From contig JACKHE010000006.1 of NCBI GenBank assembly GCA_020639135.1, positions 62,001 through 126,000 on the forward strand: 64,000 nucleotides of DNA, written 5' to 3'. The notes beneath the pieces are model-generated. The model did no database searches. It saw nothing but the letters and a program-made list of their open reading frames with translations, and was not told where the DNA came from. The translations under genes and the position numbers were made by a program. This document shows positions 56,663 through 64,000 of the stretch, in pieces. The DNA comes from Phycisphaeraceae bacterium (GTDB lineage Bacteria > Planctomycetota > Phycisphaerae > Phycisphaerales > UBA1924). Within the stretch, counting starts at the first letter, position 1. Each line of letters opens with the position of its first letter.

Positions 56663-58738
56663 TCAGCGGTTGTAGATGGCCGCGGGGTTGCCGTTCTGCT
56701 GGACGCCGCCCTCGTCGATCTGCGGTCCGACGATGTTGCCGGGGACGGGCGCCATGACGGCGCCCATGATGTTGCTGATGGCGGTGTTGTTGACGAGGAC
56801 GTTGCCGACACCCACGACATTGAAGCCGGCGCCGGCGTTGCCGGATGATGCGCAGGCTTCGATGTGGAGGCCGGTGGCGTCGGCCGCGGCGTGGATGCCG
56901 TCGCCGCCGTTGGCGTTGGTGTCGCAGCCGCGCATGCCGCCGAACGCGGCTTTCTCGGAGTAGATGCCGTGGGCGCCGTTGCGAGCGGCGAGGACGCCGT
57001 CGAGCCTGATCTGTGTGGGCATGAGCGCCGGGTTCCCGCTGGAGCGGATGGAGACGCCGTCGCCGGTGTTCCCGGTCGAGGAGCAGTCGGTGAGCAGGAC
57101 GGCTGCGGCGTCGATGGCGTCGATGCCGGAGCCGGTCCCGCCGCCGCCCCCGCCGCCGTTGGCGATGAAGTGGGTGCTCTGGCAGCAGATGTAGTCGCCG
57201 CCGTCGGAGAGGCAGCCGCCCTCGCTGTTGCGGAGGATCTTGCCGGAATCGAGGGCCATGACGCGCGTTGTCCCGGGGCCGCTGGATGAGTGGATCCCGT
57301 AGAGCGCGTTCTCGCTCATGATGGTGCTCTGGGAGCGGATGTCGGAGTCGATCGCGCGGACGCCGGAGCCGAAGTTGTCGTCGAAGCTGGAGGACCGGAT
57401 GTCGGCCGCGCCGGCGCTGACCTGGAGGCCGTGGCCGCCGTTGCTGATGAGGTGGCAGACGTTGACGGTGAGGGTGCAGCTGTTGCCGTCGATGCCGTTG
57501 GCGACGTTGCGCTGGCCGACCGACTTGTAGTAGTCGTAGCCCTTGCGGGTGGCGATGCCCATGAGGTCGGGGGCGGCATCGACGTCGTATCCGTGGACGG
57601 CGTTGTCGGAGGCGTCGCAGGAATCGAAGCGACCGCCAAGGGCGAGGCACTCGAAGCCGCTGCCGCCGTTGCCGCTGGCGACGGAGCCGCGAACGGCGAT
57701 GCGCGTGAGCGTGCCGCCCTCGTCGCCGACGGCGCGCAGGCCGCTGAGGACATTGGTGGCGAATCGGGAGTCGGTGATGGTGACGCTGACCCTGGCGCTG
57801 CTGAGCGCCTCGAGGTTGGCCCCGTACCCCCCGTTGTGCGACGAGGACAGCTCATCGAAGTCGTACGAGATGCTCTCGTCGCCGTTATCCGTGATTTTCA
57901 TCCCGTCCCCTGCGTTGCCGTCCATGCTGGCGCTGCGGATGCGGACGCGGGCGTTGTCGCCGGAGGAATGGAGGATCTCGATGCCGTCGCCGATGTTGCC
58001 GTGGAGCGTCATCTCGTCCATGGAGATGGACTCGTCGCGGTTGTCGGGGTCGGTGATCATGATCCGGACGCCGTCGCCCATGTTGTCGCTGACGTTCATG
58101 CCGTGGAGCGAGGCGGACTCGCACTCGACGACGATGACGCCGCCGCCCCCGCCGCCGCCGCCGTTGTTCGCGATATTGACCTTCTTGGAGAGCTCGGAGC
58201 CGGCCTTGAACTTCGTGACGTGACCGACGCGGATGCCGGCGCCGCCGTTGTTCTCGCTGCTGATGTCGATGAAGACCTCGTCGGCGCCCATGACGGAAAC
58301 GCCGTCGCCGCCGCAGCGGCGCGTGCCGGACGTCTGGCCGAACTCCTGCTTGACGTGGAAGCGTTCCACTTGCGCGATGGGGCTGGCGGGGCAGTCGATG
58401 CCGCTCAGGGAGCCCTGGAGGCCGGTGATGGAGAAGCCGTCCATGTCGATGGAGATGCTGTCCTCGTTGGTGTCCTGGCTGAGCCTGACGACGATGCCGC
58501 TCTTGCCGGGCTCGACGGTGATGTCGTCGGCGAGGTAGTAGTTCCCGGGCGACGTGATGACGTGCATGGCGGTCTGGTCGCCCGGGAGGTCGTTGATGCA
58601 GACTCGTGGCTCGATGCGGTCGAGGGACTTCATGGTGGGCGCGATGGGCCCGGCGGGGGGGTTGATCTCGCCGCCGCAGGCGTGCCCGCAGATGGCGGTC
58701 ATGAGCGCGATGCACAGGCTGGTGTGGGTGTGGTTCAC
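56663..58738 (-). CDS. Secreted right-handed beta-helix repeat protein, large paralogue
   Basis: A 691-residue exported protein. The signal peptide is followed by GEINPPAGPIAPT, the same motif found after the signal of the protein at 27607. Then comes NYYLADDITV and many beta-helix coils rich in Gly, Asn and Asp, some with GGGGGGG loops (for example NNGGGGGGGGVIVVE near 197). Coils follow patterns like MDGNAGDGMKITDNGDESI and SNGGHGLQVSAGAADI. No catalytic site is evident. A weak GA-rich ribosome site precedes the ATG at 58738. The gene is flanked on both sides by dispersed repeats. Confidence 0.83.
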   Translation of the reverse strand: MNHTHTSLCIALMTAICGHACGGEINPPAGPIAPTMKSLDRIEPRVCINDLPGDQTAMHVITSPGNYYLADDITVEPGKSGIVVRLSQDTNEDSISIDMDGFSITGLQGSLSGIDCPASPIAQVERFHVKQEFGQTSGTRRCGGDGVSVMGADEVFIDISSENNGGAGIRVGHVTKFKAGSELSKKVNIANNGGGGGGGGVIVVECESASLHGMNVSDNMGDGVRIMITDPDNRDESISMDEMTLHGNIGDGIEILHSSGDNARVRIRSASMDGNAGDGMKITDNGDESISYDFDELSSSHNGGYGANLEALSSARVSVTITDSRFATNVLSGLRAVGDEGGTLTRIAVRGSVASGNGGSGFECLALGGRFDSCDASDNAVHGYDVDAAPDLMGIATRKGYDYYKSVGQRNVANGIDGNSCTLTVNVCHLISNGGHGLQVSAGAADIRSSSFDDNFGSGVRAIDSDIRSQSTIMSENALYGIHSSSGPGTTRVMALDSGKILRNSEGGCLSDGGDYICCQSTHFIANGGGGGGGTGSGIDAIDAAAVLLTDCSSTGNTGDGVSIRSSGNPALMPTQIRLDGVLAARNGAHGIYSEKAAFGGMRGCDTNANGGDGIHAAADATGLHIEACASSGNAGAGFNVVGVGNVLVNNTAISNIMGAVMAPVPGNIVGPQIDEGGVQQNGNPAAIYNR

Positions 58739-59328
58739 GTGCTGATCTTTCTCTGTATCGAGTGTGCGCTTCGGCGCGCGAAGGCGGGGTCAACTGGATC
58801 GCCCGCGGTCCGACCGCGCGGTGATGCTGTCATGGAGAGCGTCGGATCCCCCTGATTCCGGCGCGATCGTACCACGGGAATCCTGAAATATCGGAGAAAA
58901 AACGCCCCGACTTCGGTGCGATCCGGCGGGGATGGGGGGCGTTTTCAGGGCGAAGGAGCCCCCGGACGGCGACGGATGGACGCCGAGTCTGAGCGGAGCG
59001 AAGGCTCGGGTATTGCACCCCTCTCCATCCGGGAGAGTGTGGTGAGCGCAGCGAACCGGGAGAGGGGACGCGCGGAGCAAGCAACTTGAACCGATCAGCA
59101 ACGGGCGTCGCGAGCGCGATGCTCGGCGTATGAGTTCGGGAGTTCAAGCTCCGATCGCCCCTCTCCCCGACCCTCTCCCAGAGGGAGAGGGGGGACGGAT
59201 CGGACGCGGAGTCTGAGGCTCTTTGGACGCCGAGTCTGAGCGGAGCGAAGGCTCGGGTGTTACAGCCTTCTCCATCCGGGAGAGGGGCCGCGCGCGACCA
59301 GCACATCCATGCCTGCGTCGAGTGTTGC
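58739..59328. repeat. Repeat-rich intergenic region
   Basis: At least three copies of the dispersed repeat lie here without a supported gene. Two carry GACGCCGAGTCTGAGCGGAG followed by CGAAGGCTCGG (58980-59011 and 59226-59257). Copies of the CTCTCC...GGGAGAGG palindrome are at 59026-59075, 59156-59192 and 59266-59286. A terminator-like AAAAAACGCCCC tract is near 58898. Confidence 0.75.
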
Positions 59329-59417
59329 GCGCGTGCCATGGCCACGTCTTCGTGGCCATGCTTCATCTCGAATACGTCCAATCATGGCCATGCAAAGCCA
59401 TGGCCATGGCACACGCC
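59329..59417. repeat. Palindromic repeat, copy B
   Basis: The ends GCGCGTGCCATGGCC and GGCCATGGCACACGC are inverted copies of each other, and both halves contain internal CATGGCCA/TGGCCATG palindromes, so the unit could form a cruciform or a branched RNA. It matches copy A at 54842 except in the middle. A CTCTCCC...GGGAGAAGG repeat follows at 59423-59460. Confidence 0.85.
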
Positions 59418-59481
59418 TTGCACCCCTCTCCCCGGCCCTCTCCCGGAGGGAGAAGGGGGCAGACCCGGCGCGCATCCCATG

Positions 59482-59517
59482 AAAAAACCGGGCGTCCTAT
59501 TGCTGGAACACCCGGCC
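59482..59517 (-). terminator. Rho-independent terminator of the HU gene
   Basis: On the minus strand CCGGGTGTTCC pairs with GGACGCCCGG across a six- to seven-base loop, followed by TTTTTT. It lies about 35 bases past the HU stop codon. Confidence 0.85.
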
Positions 59518-59550
59518 TTTGAATCAGGCAATCAGGACTTCAAGACGCGA

Positions 59551-60018
59551 TCAGACGCGGTCCTTGAGGCTCTTGAGGGGGCGGATCTTCACGACGTTGC
59601 GCGCGGGCTTGGCCTTGAACCACTGCTCCTCGCCGGTGAAGGGGTTGATGCCCTTGCGCTTGGGAACGGCGGGCTTGCGCTGGACGGTGACCTTCATGAG
59701 GCCGGCCATGTTGACGGCGCCGGGGCCGCCCTTCTTGAGATCCTTCTCGATGATCTCGCCCATGCACTCGAAGACGCTGGCGACCTGCTGGCGGGTGAGC
59801 TCGGTGGCCTCGGAGATGAGGCGGTAGATCTCGGCCTTGGTGCGGGGCTTGCTGGTCTGGGTCATCTTGAGCGAGGGGCGAGCGGCCGCGGTCTTCTTGC
59901 GCGTGGTGGTGCGGCGCGTGGCCTTCTTGCGCGGGGTGGAGCGTGTCGCGGACTTGCGCGTGGCTTTGCGCGCCGTGCTCTTGCGGGTTGTCTTCCTGGT
60001 GGTTTTGCGAGTCGCCAT
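59551..60018 (-). CDS. HU-family DNA-binding protein with an H1-like N-terminal tail
   Basis: A nucleoid protein of 155 residues. The C-terminal 95 residues are an HU/IHF fold: KAEIYRLISEATELTRQQVASVFECMGEIIEKDL, the NMAGLMKVTV strand, and the arm KRKGINPFTGEEQWFKAKPARNVVKIRPLKSLKD. The first 60 residues are a low-complexity Arg/Lys/Thr/Ala tail (TRKTTRKTTRKSTARK and so on) like that of histone H1. HU proteins with such tails occur in several high-GC lineages and compact DNA more strongly. GGAGG is nine bases before the ATG at 60018, after an AT-rich tract (about 60148-60175). Confidence 0.92.
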   Translation of the reverse strand: MATRKTTRKTTRKSTARKATRKSATRSTPRKKATRRTTTRKKTAAARPSLKMTQTSKPRTKAEIYRLISEATELTRQQVASVFECMGEIIEKDLKKGGPGAVNMAGLMKVTVQRKPAVPKRKGINPFTGEEQWFKAKPARNVVKIRPLKSLKDRV

Positions 60019-60229
60019 GGTTCGGAGCCTCCGTGTTCGGGATTGTTTTTCCCGGCGTTTGTGCTGTCGCAACGCGCCCGTCGCCATTCCGTTGCGGCGG
60101 GCGGGACATGCGTGGTTGTATCCCTCTATTGGCGTCCGCACAAGTTCCGCTGCACTTTTTCCACTTTTTTTTGAGGGCAAAACGGGCGCCGGGCGATCGG
60201 CGGATCGCCCCCCGAGACGCCGGGGAAGG

Positions 60230-60235
60230 TACCAT
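60230..60235 (+). promoter_or_regulatory. -10 hexamer of a probable leaderless promoter
   Basis: TACCAT ends six bases before the ATG at 60242; no ribosome site lies between. Confidence 0.45.
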
Positions 60236-60241
60236 CAGGCC

Positions 60242-60856
60242 ATGCCTGACCGTGACTACCAAGCGATCGCCGAGCGGGTCCGGGCGGCGGTGGGAACGGC
60301 CGCCGGCGCCGGGGGACCGTCAAAAACCCCTGAAAACACAGGCTCGGAGGGTCCTGGCGCCGGTCCGGCCCCGGGCCCGTCGGACGCGGTGCTCCGCGTC
60401 GTCATCGATGCGCTGTGGGATGGCCTCTGCGGCGCGGGGGTCAGCTGGGCCGGGTTTTACAGGGCAATCCCGGGCGCGCCGGGGGACCGGGCGATGGCCC
60501 TGGGGCCCTCGCGCGACAAGCCGGCGTGCTCGCCCATCGGGCTGCACGGGGTGTGCGGGCAGGCGCTGACCGGGCGCCGGACGAGGATCATCCGGGATGT
60601 CGAGGAGCTGGGCGGGGCGTACGTCGCCTGCGACCCGAGGGACCGGTCGGAGATCGTCCTGCCCTGTTTTTGCAGAGTAAATGACGGGGCCGATGACGGG
60701 GCCGATGACCGGGCTGATGACGGGGCCGAGCCGGTGTGTTGGGGGGTGCTGGACCTCGACTCGTTCGAGATCGGCGCCTTTGACGAGTCGGACGAGCGCG
60801 GGCTGGCGCTGGTGCTCGGGGCGGCGGGGATCGCCTCGCCGGCTCAGTCGCCCTGA
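60242..60856 (+). CDS. GAF-domain protein, free methionine-(R)-sulfoxide reductase-like
   Basis: fRMsr enzymes are single GAF domains that reduce free L-methionine (R)-sulfoxide with catalytic cysteines. The 204-residue protein has the family's order of motifs: VSWAGFYR, MALGPSRDKPACSPIGLHGVCGQAL, TRIIRDVEELGGAYVACDPRDRSEIVLP, and GVLDLDSFEIGAFDE. The three conserved cysteine positions (KPAC, GVCG, VACD) are all present. Two peculiarities are a Gly/Ala/Pro-rich insertion near residues 20-47 and an acidic repeat (DGADDGADDRADDGAE) before the last strand. The 3' end overlaps the convergent gene by 13 bases. Confidence 0.85.
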   Translation: MPDRDYQAIAERVRAAVGTAAGAGGPSKTPENTGSEGPGAGPAPGPSDAVLRVVIDALWDGLCGAGVSWAGFYRAIPGAPGDRAMALGPSRDKPACSPIGLHGVCGQALTGRRTRIIRDVEELGGAYVACDPRDRSEIVLPCFCRVNDGADDGADDRADDGAEPVCWGVLDLDSFEIGAFDESDERGLALVLGAAGIASPAQSP

Positions 60857-61722
60857 CGGCGGATCGCGCCGGAGACGCCCAGGTCGATGAGCCGCTCGAG
60901 TTCGCGGCGGTTCGCCGGCGCCTCGTCGATCATGGGGCGCCACGAGGAGGCGATCGCCCTGGCGCAGCCCCTCGACCACGCCGGGGAGTCGGACTCGACT
61001 AGCAGCCCCTGGGTGGTGTCGCCCAGGCGCGACCAGACGGCCAGGTGCACGCGCCCGGGGTTGTCGATGCGGCCGAAGCGGGTGATGGAGTCCGCGCCGA
61101 CGGCGCTGGTGACGCGGCCCCCGCCGGCGTTGGCGACTTCCATCGCCTTGAAGAGTGTCCGGAGGTACAGGCGCCCGAAGTCTTCGCTGCTCATGGTCCA
61201 GATCACCGGCGCGGTGGCCGGGAGCGTGCGCACGGCGGAAGCGTTCCACTCGAAGCCCGCGGCGCCCTGGAAGTCCGGGCCCAGGCCGAAGTCCTTGCCC
61301 ATGCCGAAGAAGGGATCGCTCTCGGGGTCGTCGCCGGCGCCGACGACGCCGATGACCGGGTCCCACACACCGTTGCGGCCCTTCCAGCGGAAGGGGGGGA
61401 AGGCGACGATGCGCCCGGAGTCGCAGCGGATCTCGACGACGCCGGGTCTGGGCTGCGTGATGGAGCGAGGCTCCTCGGTCAGCGCGAGCGTGGCGTAGCC
61501 CAGGTCAATCGTGTGGAGGTCCGTGGTCTCCTGCGGGGTGTCCACGAGGAATACGCCGGAGACGGCCGCGAGTGTCTCGGGGTCGGCGAGTTCGCTCTGG
61601 TACACGGCGACGCGCGATGCCCTGGGGAATGCCCACGCGAGGGCCGTGAGCGGGAGCCCCAGCAGGAGCGTCAGGGCGAGGATCCACGCGCGCAGTCCGA
61701 GTCTTGTCTTGATTCTGGGCAT
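60844..61722 (-). CDS. Hypothetical exported or membrane-anchored protein
   Basis: I do not recognise this 292-residue protein. It starts with MPRIKTRLGLR and one span (AWILALTLLLGLPLTALAWAF) that may be a signal anchor, then a soluble part with YQSELADPETLAAVSGVFLVDTPQ, WKGRNGVWDPVIGVVGAGDD, and LYLRTLFKAMEVANAGGGRV. The ATG at 61722 is preferred to a TTG two codons upstream. It overlaps the end of the fRMsr gene. Confidence 0.7.
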   Translation of the reverse strand: MPRIKTRLGLRAWILALTLLLGLPLTALAWAFPRASRVAVYQSELADPETLAAVSGVFLVDTPQETTDLHTIDLGYATLALTEEPRSITQPRPGVVEIRCDSGRIVAFPPFRWKGRNGVWDPVIGVVGAGDDPESDPFFGMGKDFGLGPDFQGAAGFEWNASAVRTLPATAPVIWTMSSEDFGRLYLRTLFKAMEVANAGGGRVTSAVGADSITRFGRIDNPGRVHLAVWSRLGDTTQGLLVESDSPAWSRGCARAIASSWRPMIDEAPANRRELERLIDLGVSGAIRRQGD

Positions 61723-61908
61723 GCCCAAGTCTGCCCCCGGGCCGGGGCGCCGCCACGTCCGGGAAGAGGAACCTGCGCGCCGGGACGCTGATCCTGCGGG
61801 TTGCGCCGGTTCTGCCGGCGCCCGGGGTTCATCGGGGGGTGGTTCTGGACGATGCCGAGGGCGGACGGCGCCGGAGAGCGCCGGCGGACCATCGACGGAT
61901 CATCAGAG

Positions 61909-62799
61909 ATGACGCTCAGCGTTCGGACCAACATCCCGAATCTCAGGGCGCAGCACGCGCTGGGGCGTGCGCAGGGGATCGTGGCGCAGGCGGCCGAGCG
62001 TCTGGCGACGGGCAAGCGGATCAACCGAGCCGCGGACGACCCATCGGGTCTGATCGCGGCGGACAACCTCGCGTCGGAGCGGCAGGAGCTCAACGGGCGC
62101 ATCAGCTCATCAGAGCGTCAGCTGCACCTGCTGGGCGCACGCGAAGGGGCGCTGTCGGTGATCGAGGACCTGTTCCACGAGCTCAACGGGCTCGCTCTGG
62201 AGGCGGCCAACGGCGATGCGCTGGGCGAGGAGGAGAAGCGGGGGCTCCAGATCCAGGCGGAGGCGATCTACAACACGATCGACCACCTCGTGCAGACGGC
62301 GAGCTTCAACGGCAAGCGGATCCTGGCCGAGAGCACGCTCGTGACGACCGGCTCGACCGCGCGGGTCGAGGCGGGGCTGGACATCAGCAAGCTCGGCGTC
62401 GTCACGCGCGAGACGCAGACCGACAGCGGCGAGACGCAAACGACGACGTACTCGCTCAAGGACCTCTTCGGTGCGCTGAACTTCGTGGACGGCGATGTCG
62501 AGAAGGCGGCGGAATCCATCGGGAGCGCGCTGGACACGATCACCGGGCTCCGTGCGGGAAACGGCGTGAAGATCCAGCAGATCGAGCGCGACGTGCGGGT
62601 GTGGGGCAACCGGCTCAACGAGGTCACCGATGCGGAGTCGAAGATCCGGGACGCGGACTTCGCGCGGGAGACGACGGAGCTGATCCGCGGTCAGCTCCTG
62701 GAGCAGGCCGCGATCGAGATGCTCAAGGTCAGCGCGGAGATCCCCAAGGCGGCGCTGGCGCTGCTTCCAGGCCCCCGGCTCTCGGCGCGGCTGTTCTGA
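61909..62799 (+). CDS. Flagellin (short form)
   Basis: The 296-residue protein is the structural subunit of the flagellar filament. The N-terminal D0/D1 region (VRTNIPNLRAQHALGRAQ, ERLATGKRINRAADDPSGLIAADNL) and the QASFNGKRIL-like TASFNGKRIL loop are clear. The C-terminal D1/D0 helices (AESKIRDADFARETTELIRGQLLEQAAIEMLKVSAEIPK) follow after only about 60 residues of middle. The usual surface domains D2/D3 are almost absent. The end, ALALLPGPRLSARLF, differs from the common QNVLSLL terminus and lengthens it. No flagellar chaperone or FliD gene is adjacent. The start has no clear ribosome site. Confidence 0.9.
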   Translation: MTLSVRTNIPNLRAQHALGRAQGIVAQAAERLATGKRINRAADDPSGLIAADNLASERQELNGRISSSERQLHLLGAREGALSVIEDLFHELNGLALEAANGDALGEEEKRGLQIQAEAIYNTIDHLVQTASFNGKRILAESTLVTTGSTARVEAGLDISKLGVVTRETQTDSGETQTTTYSLKDLFGALNFVDGDVEKAAESIGSALDTITGLRAGNGVKIQQIERDVRVWGNRLNEVTDAESKIRDADFARETTELIRGQLLEQAAIEMLKVSAEIPKAALALLPGPRLSARLF

Positions 62800-62820
62800 C
62801 GAACTCCCGGGCCCCGCCGG

Positions 62821-62826
62821 TAGTAT
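62821..62826 (+). promoter_or_regulatory. -10 hexamer of a probable leaderless promoter
   Basis: TAGTAT ends seven bases before the ATG at 62834, only about 20 bases after the flagellin stop, so the gene may be transcribed separately from flagellin. Confidence 0.45.
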
Positions 62827-62833
62827 CTGCGGC

Positions 62834-63418
62834 ATGACGCACCTGGTCGCGCGGCTGATCCTGACGATGCTGATCCTGCCCATCGCCGGCGCGGTGTTCG
62901 TGCTGGGGATGGTGGTGATCCTCTCGATGCCGTCGAGCTCCAAGGGGCCGCCGCAGCCGGCGCACGCGCTGATCCTGTGGGGCGCGGTGTACCTGGTGGC
63001 GGGGTTCGTGTGGATCGCGATCTGGCGGCCGGTGGTGCGCTGGACGCCGAGGCGGATCGGGCAGACGGTTCTCTCCGGGTTGATCGCGCTGTCGGCGGGG
63101 TGGGCGTTCGGGTTCACGGTGTACGTGATCAGCCGGCACCAGATCCCGCTGGGCATCGCGGCGCTGCTGGGCGGGGGCGTCCCGCCGATCATCTGGATCC
63201 TCTCGACGGTGCTCGTCTGGCGCGAGACCAACGCTGAGCGGACGCAGCGCCTGGCGGATGGCCCCGGCGGTGGGCGGCCGGTGGTGTGCCCGATGTGCGG
63301 GTACGACCTGAGCGGGTCGCCGGAGGCGCGGTGCCCCGAGTGCGGCGCCGGGTTCACGATCGGCAGGCTCCTCGCGGCGCAGCCGGCCGGGGCGATGCGT
63401 TCGCTCGACGACGAGTGA
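62834..63418 (+). CDS. Membrane protein with C-terminal zinc ribbon
   Basis: A 194-residue protein with four likely spans (for example LILTMLILPIAGAVFVLGMVVIL and HALILWGAVYLVAGFVWIAIW) and a cytoplasmic tail CPMCGYDLSGSPEARCPECG, the same zinc-ribbon type as at 26625. No family name is known. The tail may bind zinc and a protein partner. Confidence 0.75.
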   Translation: MTHLVARLILTMLILPIAGAVFVLGMVVILSMPSSSKGPPQPAHALILWGAVYLVAGFVWIAIWRPVVRWTPRRIGQTVLSGLIALSAGWAFGFTVYVISRHQIPLGIAALLGGGVPPIIWILSTVLVWRETNAERTQRLADGPGGGRPVVCPMCGYDLSGSPEARCPECGAGFTIGRLLAAQPAGAMRSLDDE

Positions 63419-63446
63419 CAGTCGTTGCTGGTACGCTGCGCCGGAC

Positions 63447-64000
63447 ATGCTGCGCCGCCACCGGTATCTCGCGCTCTTCACGCTGGCCTACATGGTGGGT
63501 TTCGGCGCACTGGCGTACAAGAGTGGCAACAGCGAGTTCCTGTTCTACGGGCTGGTGATGGTCGCGCTGATCGCGGTGGTGATGATCGCCGACAGCCGGG
63601 TGCGGTTCGCGATGGGCGTGCTGTGGGCGCTGTCGTTCTGGGGGTTCCTGCATATGGCCGGTGGGAACGTCCCGCTGCCGGAGGGGGCGCCGAGGCCGGA
63701 GGGGACCAGCGCGGTGCTCTACAACCGCTGGATCCTCGTGGGCCTGCTCAAGTACGACCAGTTGACGCACGCGTACGGCTTCGGCGTGGCGACGGTGGCG
63801 TGCTGGCAGGGTCTGGAGACGGCGGTGAACAAGCGGCTGACGATGTCGGCGGGGCTGGCGATCCTGACCGTGTCGATCGGGATGGGCCTGGGCGCGATGA
63901 ACGAGGTGGTGGAGTTCCTCGCGACGCGGATGATGCCGGAGACGAACGTCGGAGGGTATATCAACACCGGGTACGACCTGATCGCGAACCTGGTCGGGTG
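63447..64000 (+). CDS. DUF2238 (YjdF-like) membrane protein, 3' end outside the window
   Basis: The open frame runs from an ATG at 63447 to the window edge, giving 184 residues and no stop codon. It has about six spans (YLALFTLAYMVGFGALAY, LVMVALIAVVMIA, FAMGVLWALSFWGF and others). YDQLTHAYGFG, GLGAMNEVVEF, NVGGYINTGYDLIANLVG match the DUF2238 family pattern. A TACGCT at 63432-63437 is nine bases upstream. Only the start is seen, so length and function are uncertain. Confidence 0.78.
   Translation, partial: MLRRHRYLALFTLAYMVGFGALAYKSGNSEFLFYGLVMVALIAVVMIADSRVRFAMGVLWALSFWGFLHMAGGNVPLPEGAPRPEGTSAVLYNRWILVGLLKYDQLTHAYGFGVATVACWQGLETAVNKRLTMSAGLAILTVSIGMGLGAMNEVVEFLATRMMPETNVGGYINTGYDLIANLVG

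Noticed and set aside
57290..58855. 521-residue plus-strand open frame
   Set aside because: Antisense to the beta-helix gene, which has a signal peptide and regular coils on the other strand.

Overview
The window reads as a chromosomal segment of a high-GC planctomycete, most likely class Phycisphaerae. The evidence is a 23S-5S rRNA unit with its own promoter and no linked 16S, an exosortase with a PEP-CTERM substrate, secreted right-handed beta-helix proteins, a dockerin-like tail, and membrane proteins ending in CPxCGYxL...CPECG zinc ribbons. The taxonomy is inferred from these family traits; no search was run. Most of the DNA is ordinary tightly packed chromosome. No prophage, integrase, transposase, CRISPR array or tRNA was seen.

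Layout. 0-9.7 kb: surE, an HDOD protein, and a four-gene minus-strand operon with 4-base overlaps. That operon encodes a very large Maf-like protein, a CMP-sugar synthetase, a NeuB-type synthase and a NeuC-type epimerase, which together suggest nonulosonic acid glycosylation of flagellin. A PEP-CTERM protein follows. 9.8-15.3 kb: argS, a secreted protein with a dockerin-like end, a DUF2200 protein, an AT-richer YcxB-like gene and ribosomal protein S1. 15.7-21.4 kb: a three-gene type IV pilus-like operon that starts with a PilM-PilN fusion. 21.5-25.05 kb: promoter, boxA, 23S, 5S and terminator. 25-33 kb: envelope proteins of unknown function, a beta-helix protein, a DinB protein, an orphan DNA methyltransferase, a SAM methyltransferase, a polyprenyl diphosphate synthase, S18 and an AhpD-like protein. 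33-45.7 kb: an exopolysaccharide/exosortase locus on the minus strand (Wza-like lipoprotein, exosortase-EpsI fusion, 1529-residue TPR protein, Wzc-like protein with a ruined P-loop, then a WecA/MraY-type transferase). 46-54 kb: lipA, two coupled unknowns, a SpoIIE/RsbU phosphatase, a cysteine-rich tandem-repeat protein and dnaK. 54-64 kb: photolyase, a large beta-helix protein, repeat-rich intergenic DNA, an HU protein with a histone-H1-like tail, a GAF methionine sulfoxide reductase, a short flagellin, and a DUF2238 protein cut by the window edge.

How the parts fit. Three surface systems are encoded: flagellin plus a sugar-acid glycosylation operon, a type IV pilus-like inner membrane platform, and a polysaccharide export/exosortase system with one likely substrate in the window. 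The most useful sequence-level observations are (1) nine genes whose start codon lies 6-7 bases after a TAnnnT hexamer, pointing to leaderless mRNAs; (2) the Maf-like protein carrying a nucleotidyltransferase-like and a cysteine-poor radical-SAM-like region; (3) the PilM-PilN fusion; (4) a Wzc homologue that probably cannot bind ATP normally; and (5) two families of palindromic repeats between 54 and 60 kb.
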